Positions 1 through 8,175 of a stretch of DNA of 64,000 nucleotides are shown piece by piece. This stretch comes from Streptomyces sp. CGMCC 4.7035 (GTDB lineage Bacteria; Actinomycetota; Actinomycetes; Streptomycetales; Streptomycetaceae). Every line of letters starts with the position of its first letter. The first letter of the stretch is position 1. The notes under the pieces are model-generated. The model was given only the letters and a program-made list of their open reading frames with translations. It searched no databases and was not told the origin of the DNA. Made by a program: the position numbers and the translations under genes. The DNA lies in NCBI RefSeq assembly GCF_031583065.1, contig NZ_CP134053.1, positions 930,001 through 994,000 of the forward strand. The letters are read 5' to 3'.

Positions 1-30
1 CGGAAGCCATTTCGGGCCGGGACCGGACCG

Positions 31-36
31 TAGGCT
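31..36 (+). promoter_or_regulatory. -10-like hexamer, glmS (leaderless)
   Basis: TAGGCT followed by 6 nt and then the glmS ATG. The spacing places the transcription start at or next to the start codon. The same arrangement occurs at acpS and tsaB. The -35 region is not convincing and partly abuts the window edge. Confidence 0.45.
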
Positions 37-42
37 GCGGCC

Positions 43-1890
43 ATGTGCGGAATCGTGGGATACGTGGGACCGCAGTCGGCGCTCGACGTGGTCATGGCGG
101 GACTGAAGCGGCTGGAGTACCGGGGTTACGACTCGGCGGGCGTCGCCGTGCTCGCGGACGGGGGCCTGGCCGCCGCCAAGAAGGCCGGGAAACTGGTCAA
201 CTTGGAGAAGGAGCTGGTCGACTGGCCGCTGCCGACCGGCACCACGGGCATCGGACACACCCGGTGGGCCACCCACGGCGGCCCGACCGACGCGAACGCG
301 CACCCGCATCTCGACAACGCGGGGCGCGTCGCCGTCGTCCACAACGGGATCATCGAGAACTTCGCCCTGCTGCGGGCCGAGCTGGAGGAGCGGGGTCACA
401 CCCTCACCTCGGAGACGGACACCGAGGTCGTCGCACATCTGCTCGCCGAGGAGTTCTCCGCGACCGCGGACCTCGCGGAGTCGATGCGGCTGGTGTGCCG
501 ACGGCTGGAGGGCGCGTTCACGCTGGTCGCGGTGCACGCCGACGAGCCGGACGTGGTCGTGGGCGCACGGCGCAACTCGCCGCTCGTGGTCGGCGTCGGC
601 GAGGGCGAGGCCTTCCTCGCCTCCGACGTGGCCGCGTTCATCGCCCACACCCGGTCGGCGATCGAGCTGGGCCAGGACCAGGTGGTCGAGCTGCGCCGGG
701 ACGGGGTGACGGTCACCGGTTTCGACGGCCGGCCCGCCGAGGTCCGCACGTACCACGTGGACTGGGACGCCTCGGCCGCCGAGAAGGGCGGCTACGACTA
801 CTTCATGCTCAAGGAGATCGCCGAGCAGCCCAAGGCGGTCGCCGACACGCTGCTGGGCCGCATCGACGTGTCCGGTTCGCTGAGGCTGGACGAGCTGCGC
901 ATGACGGCCGCCGAGCTGCGCGAGGTCGACAAGGTCGTCATCGTGGCGTGCGGGACGGCCTTCCACGCCGGGATGATCGCCAAGTACGCCATCGAGCACT
1001 GGACGCGGATCCCGTGCGAGGTGGAGCTGGCCAGCGAGTTCCGCTACCGGGACCCGATCCTCGACCCGCGCACGCTGGTCATCGCCATCTCCCAGTCCGG
1101 CGAGACCATGGACACCCTGATGGCCCTCAGGCACGCCCGCGAACAGGGCTCCAAGGTGCTGGCGATCTGCAACACCAACGGCTCGACGATTCCGCGGGAG
1201 TCGGACGCGGTCCTCTACACGCACGCGGGACCGGAAGTCGCGGTGGCGTCCACGAAGGCGTTCCTCACCCAGCTCGTCGCCTGCTACCTGGTGGCCCTGT
1301 ACCTCGGCCAGGTGCGTGGCACCAAGTGGGGCGACGAGATCCACGTCGTCATCCGCGACCTGTCGCAGATCTCCCGCGAGGTCGAGCGGGTCCTGGAGAC
1401 CATGGAGCCGGTACGGGAGCTGGCGCGTTCGCTCGCCCACAAGAACACCGTGCTGTTCCTGGGCCGGCACGTCGGCTACCCGGTGGCCCTCGAAGGCGCC
1501 CTCAAGCTCAAGGAGTTGGCGTACATGCACGCCGAGGGCTTCGCGGCGGGCGAGCTGAAGCACGGGCCGATCGCGCTGATCGAGGAGGACCTGCCGGTGG
1601 TCGTGGTGGTGCCCTCGCCGCGCGGACGCTCGGTCCTGCACGACAAGATCGTCTCGAACATCCAGGAGATCCGGGCGCGGGGTGCGCGCACGATCGTGAT
1701 CGCGGAGGAGGGGGACGAGGCGGTGGTCCCGTACGCGGACCACCTGATCCGGATCCCGGCCACCCCGACGCTGCTCCAGCCGCTCGTCGCGACCGTGCCG
1801 CTCCAGGTCTTCGCCTGCGAGCTGGCGACGGCGCGGGGGAACGAGGTGGATCAGCCGCGGAACCTGGCGAAGTCGGTGACGGTGGAGTGA
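43..1890 (+). CDS. glmS: Glutamine--fructose-6-phosphate aminotransferase (isomerizing)
   Basis: Makes glucosamine-6-phosphate from fructose-6-phosphate and glutamine, the first step toward UDP-GlcNAc for peptidoglycan; cytoplasmic. The 615-residue product has the family length. It begins MCGIVGYVG, so Cys2 becomes the N-terminal glutaminase nucleophile after Met removal. The class II amidotransferase domain fills about the first 230 residues, followed by two SIS sugar-isomerase domains (first with the SQSGET motif) and the conserved tail ending AKSVTVE. Start: ATG 43 has no Shine-Dalgarno but a TAGGCT -10-like hexamer at 31-36, 6 nt upstream, so the mRNA is probably leaderless. The 3' end overlaps the convergent DUF397 reading frame by 40 bp. 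Near-certain call. Confidence 0.97.
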   Translation: MCGIVGYVGPQSALDVVMAGLKRLEYRGYDSAGVAVLADGGLAAAKKAGKLVNLEKELVDWPLPTGTTGIGHTRWATHGGPTDANAHPHLDNAGRVAVVHNGIIENFALLRAELEERGHTLTSETDTEVVAHLLAEEFSATADLAESMRLVCRRLEGAFTLVAVHADEPDVVVGARRNSPLVVGVGEGEAFLASDVAAFIAHTRSAIELGQDQVVELRRDGVTVTGFDGRPAEVRTYHVDWDASAAEKGGYDYFMLKEIAEQPKAVADTLLGRIDVSGSLRLDELRMTAAELREVDKVVIVACGTAFHAGMIAKYAIEHWTRIPCEVELASEFRYRDPILDPRTLVIAISQSGETMDTLMALRHAREQGSKVLAICNTNGSTIPRESDAVLYTHAGPEVAVASTKAFLTQLVACYLVALYLGQVRGTKWGDEIHVVIRDLSQISREVERVLETMEPVRELARSLAHKNTVLFLGRHVGYPVALEGALKLKELAYMHAEGFAAGELKHGPIALIEEDLPVVVVVPSPRGRSVLHDKIVSNIQEIRARGARTIVIAEEGDEAVVPYADHLIRIPATPTLLQPLVATVPLQVFACELATARGNEVDQPRNLAKSVTVE

Positions 1891-2111
1891 GTTTTTAGGG
1901 CGTCGATGAAGGTGGTGAAGGCTCCGGTCGGGAAGGAGAGGGTTCCGTAGGCCGGGGCCTTTGAGTCGCGGATGGCTATGTGGGTGGGGCGGGTTGCGGT
2001 CTCTACGCATGAGTCGCCGTCGCCAGGCCCGGAGTAGGACGACTTCCAGATGCGCAGGGCCGCCTCGTGGATGACTGCCTCGTACGGAGTGCCAAACGCC
2101 GTACGGCACAC
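1851..2111 (-). pseudogene. DUF397 domain protein, damaged at both ends
   Basis: The reading frame contains the DUF397 signature (WKSSYSG, then SCVE, then IRDSK, then FIDALK). DUF397 genes in Streptomyces normally sit beside an XRE regulator and an anti-sigma-type ATPase. Here there is no ATG/GTG/TTG near the expected N-terminus: the nearest in-frame start is GTG 2111, in sequence homologous to the opposite-strand ATPase. An ATC codon at 2072 sits 5 nt after GAGG, which may be a mutated ATG. At the 3' end the frame runs past the usual DUF397 terminus into antisense glmS and stops at 1851. Both ends therefore look rearranged. It may still be expressed, but I call it a remnant. Confidence 0.6.
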
Positions 2112-2331
2112 CAAAGGCCCGGCCGCACTCCGCGTGCGCTGGTCGGCCGGCGTCCTGCGGATCGGGGCGTGGGACGCCGACCCCGAGCCGCCGGAGCAGA
2201 TCGCCGACCTGGAGGAGGGGTGCGGACTGGCGCTGGTCCGGGCCTGCGCCGACCTGTGGGGCTGGCAGCCACTGGCGAGAGATGGCAACCGGGGCAAGGT
2301 CGTGTGGTGCGAACTGACCGCGGCGGCCTGA
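2092..2331 (+). pseudogene. C-terminal half of an anti-sigma-type ATP-binding protein
   Basis: From 2095 onward the frame matches the second half of the small Streptomyces HATPase (RsbW/SpoIIAB-like) proteins: NAVRHT (end of the N box), then LRIGAWD, then GCGLALVRACADLWGW and a VWCEL ending. The N-terminal half and the residues that should precede NAVRHT (normally ELVT) are missing and replaced by the 5' region of the opposite-strand DUF397 gene. The break is close to 2091-2095. The usual gene order is DUF397 and XRE on one strand with the ATPase divergent, so one deletion that removed the XRE gene and half of the ATPase explains the scar. Confidence 0.6.
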
Positions 2332-2411
2332 ACGATTTTTCGCCACTCGCAAGGGTGAACGCATTCCGATCGCCCGGACAGCCGTCCCTTCACTTCACCA
2401 AGGTTGCGCAC

Positions 2412-3377
2412 ATGGTCACATCAGCCCACGAGGGCATGCACCGCATCTTCCAGGAGCGGCCCGAGATCCTGGCTCCCGTGTTCGGAGTACTGGGCGTCCC
2501 GTTATCCGCGAAGGCGACCGTGGACGCCGTCGCCACGGACGTGACGGAGACCCGGCCGCTGGAACGCCGCGTGGACACCGTGCTGCGCATCGGCCCGTCC
2601 GATGGTGAGGACTTCCTGCTCGCCATCGAGTCGCAGTCGAAACGGGTTCCAGGCAAGGAGGCGAGTTGGGCGTACTACGTCGCATACCTCCAGGCGAAGT
2701 ACCGCCTGCCCGTGCTGCTTCTCGTGGTCTGTCAGGACGGGGCCACGGCCAAGTGGGCGGCCGGCCCCTTCGATTGCGGGACGCGCGGCTGGACGGCTCA
2801 GCGGACATATCCACTGGTCGCAGGGCCGGACAATCTGCCGGTGATCACCGACGCCAGGACCGCGGCGAAGAACCTCCCACTGGCCGTGCTCTCCGCCCTG
2901 GCACACGCCCGCAGCGCCGACTGCGGCGCCATACTGAAGGCAATCAGCAGCGCCCTTCAGGAACTCCAGGAAACGGACCCGGACACCGCCGGGTACTTCT
3001 TCGACTTCCTGGAAATCAACCTGGGTGACACCCCAGCCGGAAAGAAATGGAAGGAAATCATGTCGTTCGTTAGCTACTTCCCCGGCCGGGGGACGGTCCG
3101 TGAGACGGCCTACCTGGAAGGCAAGGCGGAAGGCAAGGCGGAAGGCAAGGCGGAAGGTAAGGCGGAAGGCAAGGTCGAGGACCGCGCATCGCTGATCCTG
3201 CGCGTCCTGGAGAAGCACGGAACCCCCGTCACCGAGGACGCGCGGGAGCGCATCACCTCGTGCACTGACCTCGATACCCTCGCGCTCTGGTTCGACCGCT
3301 CCCTGACGGCCGCGACGGTCGAGGATCTGTTCGCCGAGGACCCGGAGGTTCCGAGGAGCACTCCTGAAGAGGCCTGA
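2412..3377 (+). CDS. Rpn-family (PD-(D/E)XK nuclease-like) protein
   Basis: A 321-residue protein of the Streptomyces Rpn/transposase-like nuclease family. Recognisable blocks are HRIFQERPEI, the TDVTETRPLERRVDTVL core, FLLAIESQSKR (the E-x-Q-x-K part of the nuclease motif) and WAYYVAYLQAKY. Rpn proteins are linked to recA-independent recombination and phage defence. The start ATG 2412 is chosen because family homology begins there. Unusual features: a rare TTA leucine codon (2502-2504, residue 31), which makes translation bldA-dependent in Streptomyces; a 12-bp tandem repeat encoding EGKA units; and a strong in-frame internal start at 3060. It lies in the accessory patch between glmS and acpS and was probably acquired horizontally. 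Confidence 0.8.
   Translation: MVTSAHEGMHRIFQERPEILAPVFGVLGVPLSAKATVDAVATDVTETRPLERRVDTVLRIGPSDGEDFLLAIESQSKRVPGKEASWAYYVAYLQAKYRLPVLLLVVCQDGATAKWAAGPFDCGTRGWTAQRTYPLVAGPDNLPVITDARTAAKNLPLAVLSALAHARSADCGAILKAISSALQELQETDPDTAGYFFDFLEINLGDTPAGKKWKEIMSFVSYFPGRGTVRETAYLEGKAEGKAEGKAEGKAEGKVEDRASLILRVLEKHGTPVTEDARERITSCTDLDTLALWFDRSLTAATVEDLFAEDPEVPRSTPEEA
3060..3377 (+). CDS. Possible nested C-terminal product of the Rpn gene
   Basis: In-frame ATG (Met217 of the full protein) preceded by GGAAGG at 3049-3054 with 5 nt spacing, a better ribosome-binding site than that of the full-length start. It would encode 105 residues: the EGKA repeat helix and the C-terminal domain, without the nuclease core. 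In enterobacterial Rpn loci a small in-frame C-terminal protein from an internal start acts as antitoxin to the full nuclease, and this arrangement matches. Inferred from the sequence only. Confidence 0.4.
   Translation: MSFVSYFPGRGTVRETAYLEGKAEGKAEGKAEGKAEGKVEDRASLILRVLEKHGTPVTEDARERITSCTDLDTLALWFDRSLTAATVEDLFAEDPEVPRSTPEEA
3116..3175 (+). repeat. 12-bp tandem repeat inside the Rpn gene
   Basis: About five copies of GGAAGGCAAGGC, one with a single T substitution, encoding alternating EGKA units predicted to extend a charged helix. The unit is a multiple of three, so slippage changes length without a frameshift. It lies in the part shared by the full-length and nested products. Confidence 0.85.
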
Positions 3378-3468
3378 ACCGGACCGTGCCGTCACGGCAA
3401 CGCATCAGGCCGATCTGGTCACCGGGGAGCCGAGCCCCCGGGCGCCGGACGGATCGTAGAGTGCCCGC

Positions 3469-3840
3469 ATGAGCATCATCGGGGTCGGTATCGACGTGGC
3501 CGAGATCGACCGGTTCGCGGCGTCGTTGCGGCGTACGCCCGGGCTGGTCGAACGACTGTTTCTGGAGAGCGAGTTGCTGCTGCCCAGCGGGGAGCGGCGC
3601 GGTATCGCCTCACTGGCCGTGCGGTTCGCGGCGAAAGAGGCGGTGGCCAAGGCCCTGGGCGCGCCCGGCGGGCTGCACTGGACCGACGCGGAGGTGTACG
3701 TCGAGGACAGCGGGCAGCCACGGCTGCGCGTGACCGGCACGGTCGCGGCCCGCGCCGCTGAACTCGGGGTGAAGTCCTGGCACGTGTCGCTCAGTCATGA
3801 CGCGGGCGTGGCCTCCGCGGTGGTCGTGGCGGAGGGGTAG
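3469..3840 (+). CDS. acpS: Holo-[acyl-carrier-protein] synthase
   Basis: Transfers 4'-phosphopantetheine from CoA to acyl carrier proteins, activating fatty-acid and many polyketide carriers. The 123-residue product has the AcpS length and both family motifs: [10 protein letters not shown] at the N-terminus (metal-binding Asp) and [13 protein letters not shown] (catalytic Glu/Lys). Start ATG 3469 has no Shine-Dalgarno; TAGAGT at 3457-3462 lies 6 nt upstream, so the mRNA is probably leaderless. The nnr gene follows 40 bp downstream on the same strand, the usual actinobacterial arrangement. Confidence 0.95.
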   Translation: MSIIGVGIDVAEIDRFAASLRRTPGLVERLFLESELLLPSGERRGIASLAVRFAAKEAVAKALGAPGGLHWTDAEVYVEDSGQPRLRVTGTVAARAAELGVKSWHVSLSHDAGVASAVVVAEG

Positions 3841-3880
3841 GTCCGCCCGTGGGCGGCGGCCGTGGGGGAGACTCGGCGGT

Positions 3881-5329
3881 ATGCGTACTGCGTACAGCGT
3901 GGAGACGGTGAGGACGGCCGAGCGTTCGCTCATGGCACGGCTTCCGGAGGGGGCGCTGATGCAGCGCGCCGCCGCCGGACTGGCCGCGGCCTGCGCCCAG
4001 TTGCTGGGGCGGGTGTACGGCAGCCGGGTCGTACTGCTGGTCGGCAGCGGGGACAACGGCGGTGACGCCCTGTACGCCGGAGCGCGGCTCGCCCGGCGGG
4101 GTGCCGGGGTCACGGCCGTGCTGCTCGCTCCCGACCGTACGCACCCGGGCGGGCTCGCGGCGTTGCGCCGGGCGGGCGGGTCCGTCGCGGGGGTCGGGGA
4201 GGCCGAGGAACTCGTCCAGCGCGCCGACCTCGTCGTCGACGGGATCGTCGGCATCGGCGGCAAGGGCGGTCTGAGGCCGGACGCCGCACGGCTCGCCGCG
4301 CTCTCCGAGACATCACGGGCCATCGTCGTCGCCGTCGACCTGCCGAGCGGCGTCGAGGCCGACAGCGGTGAGGTACGGGGCGCGGCCGTCCGGGCCGATC
4401 TGACCGTGACGTTCGGGACGCACAAGCCGGGGCTGTTGATCGACCCCGCGCGGGAGCACGCCGGTTCCGTACGCCTCGTCGACATCGGGCTCGAACTGCC
4501 CGAGAAGGCCGATCTGGAGGCGCTTCAGCACGCGGACGTGGCGGCGCTGCTGCCGGCACCGGCAGCCGAGAGCGACAAGTACCGGCGCGGGGTCGTCGGG
4601 ATCGCCGCCGGGTCCGCGCGCTACCCCGGGGCGGCCGTGCTCGCGGTGGCGGGGGCGCTGCGGGGCGGGGCCGGGGCCGTGCGGTACGTAGGGCCCGCCG
4701 GGAGCGCGGTGATCGCCCGCTTCCCGGAGACGCTCGTCTCCGACCGAGGGCCGGCGAAGGCCGGGCGGGTGCAGGCGTGGGTGGTGGGCCCGGGCGCCGG
4801 TGACGACGCGGCGACGGTGGCGGAGGTGCTGGAGGCGGACGTGCCGGTGCTCGTCGACGCGGACGGGCTGCGGCTGGCCGACCGCGAGACCGTACGCGGC
4901 CGTACGGCGCCGACCCTGATGACCCCGCACGCGGGAGAGGCCGCCGCACTGCTCGGGGTCTCGCGCGAGGAGGTCGAGGGCGCCCGGCTCACGGCGGTAC
5001 GGGAACTGGCGGCGCGCTACGGGGCCACCGTGCTGCTCAAGGGCTCGACCACGCTGGTGGCGGACCCCGGGGGCGGGCCGGTACGAGTGAACGCCACGGG
5101 CACGCCGTGGCTGGCGACCGCGGGGAGCGGGGACGTGCTGTCCGGTCTGGCCGGCTCACTGCTCGCGGCCCGCCTCTCGACGCGGGACGCCGGAAGCGTG
5201 GCGGCGTACCTGCACGGCCTCGCGGGCCGGTACGCGGCGAACGGGGCCCCCGCGGGGGCACACGACGTGGCGAACGCGATTCCGCAGGCGTGGCGGGATG
5301 CGCGGGGCGCAGCGAGCGTGCGGGGCTGA
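3881..5329 (+). CDS. nnr: Bifunctional NAD(P)H-hydrate epimerase / ADP-dependent NAD(P)H-hydrate dehydratase
   Basis: Repairs damaged, hydrated NADH and NADPH. The 482-residue protein combines an N-terminal YjeF_N epimerase domain (residues about 1-215, glycine-rich GSGDNGGDA loop) and a C-terminal ribokinase-like ADP-dependent dehydratase (about 230-480, TPHAGEAAALLG and the AGSGDVLSGL anion-hole motif with its catalytic Asp). Start ATG 3881 is preceded by GGGGGAG at suitable spacing and matches the family N-terminus. It lies downstream of acpS and upstream of alr. The 3' end, including the TGA stop, is the first unit of a 17-bp tandem repeat. Confidence 0.93.
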   Translation: MRTAYSVETVRTAERSLMARLPEGALMQRAAAGLAAACAQLLGRVYGSRVVLLVGSGDNGGDALYAGARLARRGAGVTAVLLAPDRTHPGGLAALRRAGGSVAGVGEAEELVQRADLVVDGIVGIGGKGGLRPDAARLAALSETSRAIVVAVDLPSGVEADSGEVRGAAVRADLTVTFGTHKPGLLIDPAREHAGSVRLVDIGLELPEKADLEALQHADVAALLPAPAAESDKYRRGVVGIAAGSARYPGAAVLAVAGALRGGAGAVRYVGPAGSAVIARFPETLVSDRGPAKAGRVQAWVVGPGAGDDAATVAEVLEADVPVLVDADGLRLADRETVRGRTAPTLMTPHAGEAAALLGVSREEVEGARLTAVRELAARYGATVLLKGSTTLVADPGGGPVRVNATGTPWLATAGSGDVLSGLAGSLLAARLSTRDAGSVAAYLHGLAGRYAANGAPAGAHDVANAIPQAWRDARGAASVRG

Positions 5330-5391
5330 GTCCCTGCGCGGGTTGAGTGCCTGCGCGGGTTGAGTGCCTGCGCGGCTTGAGCGGTGCGCGG
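5325..5391 (+). repeat. 17-bp tandem repeat spanning the nnr stop codon
   Basis: Unit GTTGAGTGCCTGCGCGG at 5342-5358 and 5359-5375, with a diverged first copy at 5325-5341 that contains the TGA stop of nnr (5327-5329) and a partial last copy to 5391. The rest of the 373-bp gap to alr (5392-5702) is G-rich, GGTCGAGTGG-like sequence without a credible gene. Confidence 0.8.
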
Positions 5392-5702
5392 GGCGCGTCT
5401 GCTGGTGGGGTCGAGTGGACCGGTAGGGGCTGGTCGGGTGGACTGGGCCGGTGTCTGCGGGTGCGGTCGAGCGGGCCGGTAAGGCTGGTCCGGGTGGAGA
5501 GACCGGCGTCTGCGCGAGGGGTTGAGGGCGTCGCAGCGCCGACCGAGCGGAGCGGGCCGGTGCCCGTGACCGGTGTCGAGCCAGTCGGCAGGGCCGAGCG
5601 GGTGTGTCGGCGTGGTGCGTGTGGGGCTGAGCGAGTCGGTCTGAAGGGCCACAAGGGCACACACCGGAGCCCCGTCGGAGCCCTCTGAGACACTGGGGCG
5701 CG

Positions 5703-6887
5703 ATGACAAGTTCTGAGACAGCACCCCTGCGCGCCCGCGCCGAGATCGACCTGGAGGCCTTGCGGGCCAACGTGCGCGCCCTGCGCGCCGTCGCACCCGG
5801 CGCGGCCCTGATGGCCGTGGTCAAGTCGGACGCGTACGGCCACGGGGCGGTGCCGTGCGCCCGCGCGGCCCTCGAAGCGGGCGCCGAATGGCTCGGCACG
5901 GCCACGCCCGAGGAGGCCTTCGCCCTGCGCGCGGCCGGGCTGCCGGGCCGCATCCTGTGCTGGCTGTGGACGCCCGGCGGCCCCTGGCGCCGGGCCATCG
6001 AGACCGACGTCGACGTGTCCGTGAGTGGACTGTGGGCCCTTCAGGAGGTGCGCGAGGCGGCGGCCGCCGCGGGCGCGCCCGCCCGCGTCCACCTCAAGGC
6101 CGACACCGGCCTCGGCCGCAACGGCTGCCAGCCCGGCGACTGGCCCGAACTCGTCGCCGAGGCCCTGCGCGCCCAGGCGGACGGCCTGATCACCGTCGTC
6201 GGCCTCTGGTCGCACTTCGCCTGTGCCGACGAACCCGGCCACCCCTCCGTCGAGGCCCAGCTCACCCGCTTCCGCGAGATGGTGGCGTACGCCGAGGAGC
6301 AGGGCGTACGGCCGGAGGTGCGGCACATCGCGAACTCGCCGGCCACGCTGACCCTGCCCGAGGCCCACTTCGACCTCATCCGGACCGGGATCGCTCTCTA
6401 CGGCGTCTCGCCCAGCCCCGAGATCGGCACCCCGGCCGACCTCGGGCTGCGCCCGGTGATGAGCCTGAAGGCCTCGCTCGCCCTGGTGAAGCAGGTCCCC
6501 GGCGGCCACGGCGTCAGCTACGGCCATCTCTACACCACCCCCGGCGACACGACGCTCGGCCTGGTCCCCGTCGGTTACGCGGACGGCATCCCGCGCCACG
6601 CCTCCGGCACCGGCCCGGTCCTGGTCGACGGCAAGCTGCGCACGGTCGCGGGCCGGATCGCCATGGACCAGTTCGTGGTGGACCTGGGCGGCGACGAGCC
6701 CCCGCCCGGCACGGAAGCCGTCCTCTTCGGCCCCGGCGACAACGGCGAGCCCACCGCCGAGGACTGGGCGCAGGCGGCCGGAACCATCGCTTACGAAATC
6801 GTGACCCGGATCGGAACCCGCGTCCCTCGCGTCTACGTGAATGTGAACGTAGAAAACGCAGTACGAGCGGGTAACCCACACGGGTGA
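5703..6887 (+). CDS. alr: Alanine racemase
   Basis: PLP enzyme interconverting L- and D-alanine for peptidoglycan. 394 residues, the usual length. The PLP lysine is in AVVKSDAYGHG near residue 40; the opposing catalytic tyrosine is in GVSYGHLYT; GYADGIPR and GRIAMDQFVVDL are further Alr blocks. ATG 5703 gives the expected N-terminus (RARAEIDLEALRANV). A hydrolase gene and tsaE follow on the same strand, an order conserved in actinobacteria. Confidence 0.96.
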   Translation: MTSSETAPLRARAEIDLEALRANVRALRAVAPGAALMAVVKSDAYGHGAVPCARAALEAGAEWLGTATPEEAFALRAAGLPGRILCWLWTPGGPWRRAIETDVDVSVSGLWALQEVREAAAAAGAPARVHLKADTGLGRNGCQPGDWPELVAEALRAQADGLITVVGLWSHFACADEPGHPSVEAQLTRFREMVAYAEEQGVRPEVRHIANSPATLTLPEAHFDLIRTGIALYGVSPSPEIGTPADLGLRPVMSLKASLALVKQVPGGHGVSYGHLYTTPGDTTLGLVPVGYADGIPRHASGTGPVLVDGKLRTVAGRIAMDQFVVDLGGDEPPPGTEAVLFGPGDNGEPTAEDWAQAAGTIAYEIVTRIGTRVPRVYVNVNVENAVRAGNPHG

Positions 6888-6942
6888 ACCTGGACAGCCG
6901 TACGGCAGGACGAGCAGAGCCCCCGGCAAGGAGGAGCGGGAC

Positions 6943-8175
6943 GTGAGCGAGAGCAGCGCGGAGGCCGTGGAGGCCGTCGCGGGCGCAGCCGCCTCTACCG
7001 CCGGGAACTGGCGCGTCGCCGGTATCGCCGGCGCCGCGATAGGCGTGGTCGCGGCGGGCGCCGCGGCCGGTGTCGCCATCGAGCGCATGACGGTCGGCCG
7101 CGGCATGCGCCGCAAGGCCCGGCTCGCCCTCGACTCGGCGGGACCGTACGGCGCCGTGCGCGGCACCCCCGGCAAGGCGTACGCCGACGACGGCACCGAG
7201 TTGTACTACGAGGTCGACGACGTCGAGCCCGAGGGCGGCCCCGCGCCGCGCCGCCGCCGGCTCTTCGGCCGCAAGGCTCCGGCCCCGGTCACTGTCGTCT
7301 TCAGCCACGGCTACTGCCTCAACCAGGACTCCTGGCACTTCCAGCGGGCCGCGCTGCGCGGGGTCGTGCGGACCGTGCACTGGGACCAGCGCAGCCACGG
7401 CCGCTCCGGTCGCGGCGTCTCCCAGACAGAGGACGGCCTGCCCGTCTCCATCGACCAGCTCGGGCGCGACCTCAAGGCCGTCATAGACGCGGCCGTGCCC
7501 GAGGGGCCCATCGTGCTCGTCGGCCACTCCATGGGCGGGATGACGGTCATGGCCCTCGCCGACCAGTTCCCCGAGCTGATCCTCGAACGGGTCGTCGGCG
7601 TCGCCCTCGTCGGCACGTCGTCCGGGCGGCTCGGCGAGGTCAACTTCGGTCTGCCCGTCGCGGGCGTCAACGCCGTGCGGCGCATCCTCCCCGGAGTGCT
7701 GAAGGCGCTGGGGCAGCAGGCCGCGCTGGTGGAGAAGGGGCGCAGGGCCACCGCCGACCTGTTCGCGGGGATCATCAAGCGGTACTCGTTCGCGGGCCGG
7801 GACATCGACCCGGCCGTCGCCCGGTTCGCGGAACGGATGATCGAGGGCACACCGATCGACGTGGTCGCCGAGTTCTACCCGGCGTTCACCGACCACGACA
7901 AGACCCAGGCGCTGGCCCGCTTCGCCGAGCTGCCGGTGCTGGTGCTGGCCGGGGTCCAGGACCTGGTCACGCCGAGCGAGCACAGCGAGGCGATCGCCGA
8001 CCTGCTGCCGGACGCGGAGCTGGTGCTCGTGCCGGACGCCGGGCACCTGGTGATGCTGGAGCACCCCGAGGTCGTCACGGACCGCCTCGCCGACCTGCTC
8101 ATGCGCTCGGGGGCGGTCCCGGCAGGGGCTACGGTTGGTGGCTATGGAAGCACCAGCACCGCACAGCCCGGCTGA
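6943..8175 (+). CDS. Alpha/beta hydrolase with N-terminal membrane anchor
   Basis: 410 residues. A hydrophobic Ala/Gly/Val segment at about residues 25-45 should anchor or export the protein. The hydrolase fold follows, with nucleophile Ser in GHSMGG, acid Asp in GVQDLVTP and His in DAGHLVMLEHP. Substrate unknown; the conserved place between alr and tsaE does not reveal it. GTG 6943 is chosen for the strong AAGGAGGAG site at 6928-6936. The 3' end overlaps tsaE by 32 bp, so the two are probably translated from one transcript. Confidence 0.88.
   Translation: MSESSAEAVEAVAGAAASTAGNWRVAGIAGAAIGVVAAGAAAGVAIERMTVGRGMRRKARLALDSAGPYGAVRGTPGKAYADDGTELYYEVDDVEPEGGPAPRRRRLFGRKAPAPVTVVFSHGYCLNQDSWHFQRAALRGVVRTVHWDQRSHGRSGRGVSQTEDGLPVSIDQLGRDLKAVIDAAVPEGPIVLVGHSMGGMTVMALADQFPELILERVVGVALVGTSSGRLGEVNFGLPVAGVNAVRRILPGVLKALGQQAALVEKGRRATADLFAGIIKRYSFAGRDIDPAVARFAERMIEGTPIDVVAEFYPAFTDHDKTQALARFAELPVLVLAGVQDLVTPSEHSEAIADLLPDAELVLVPDAGHLVMLEHPEVVTDRLADLLMRSGAVPAGATVGGYGSTSTAQPG

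Noticed and set aside
1851..3377. Integrative element at the glmS 3' end
   Set aside because: No integrase, excisionase or flanking direct repeat of the glmS end was found; only the junction position hints at it.
2502..3395. Long open frame (297 codons) on the minus strand opposite the Rpn gene
   Set aside because: It is the shadow of a GC-biased plus-strand gene; composition and lack of any recognisable domain argue against coding.
5037..7196. Open frame of over 700 codons on the minus strand over nnr/alr
   Set aside because: It mirrors alr in the complementary high-GC frame and crosses an unrelated intergenic gap; no domain or RBS.
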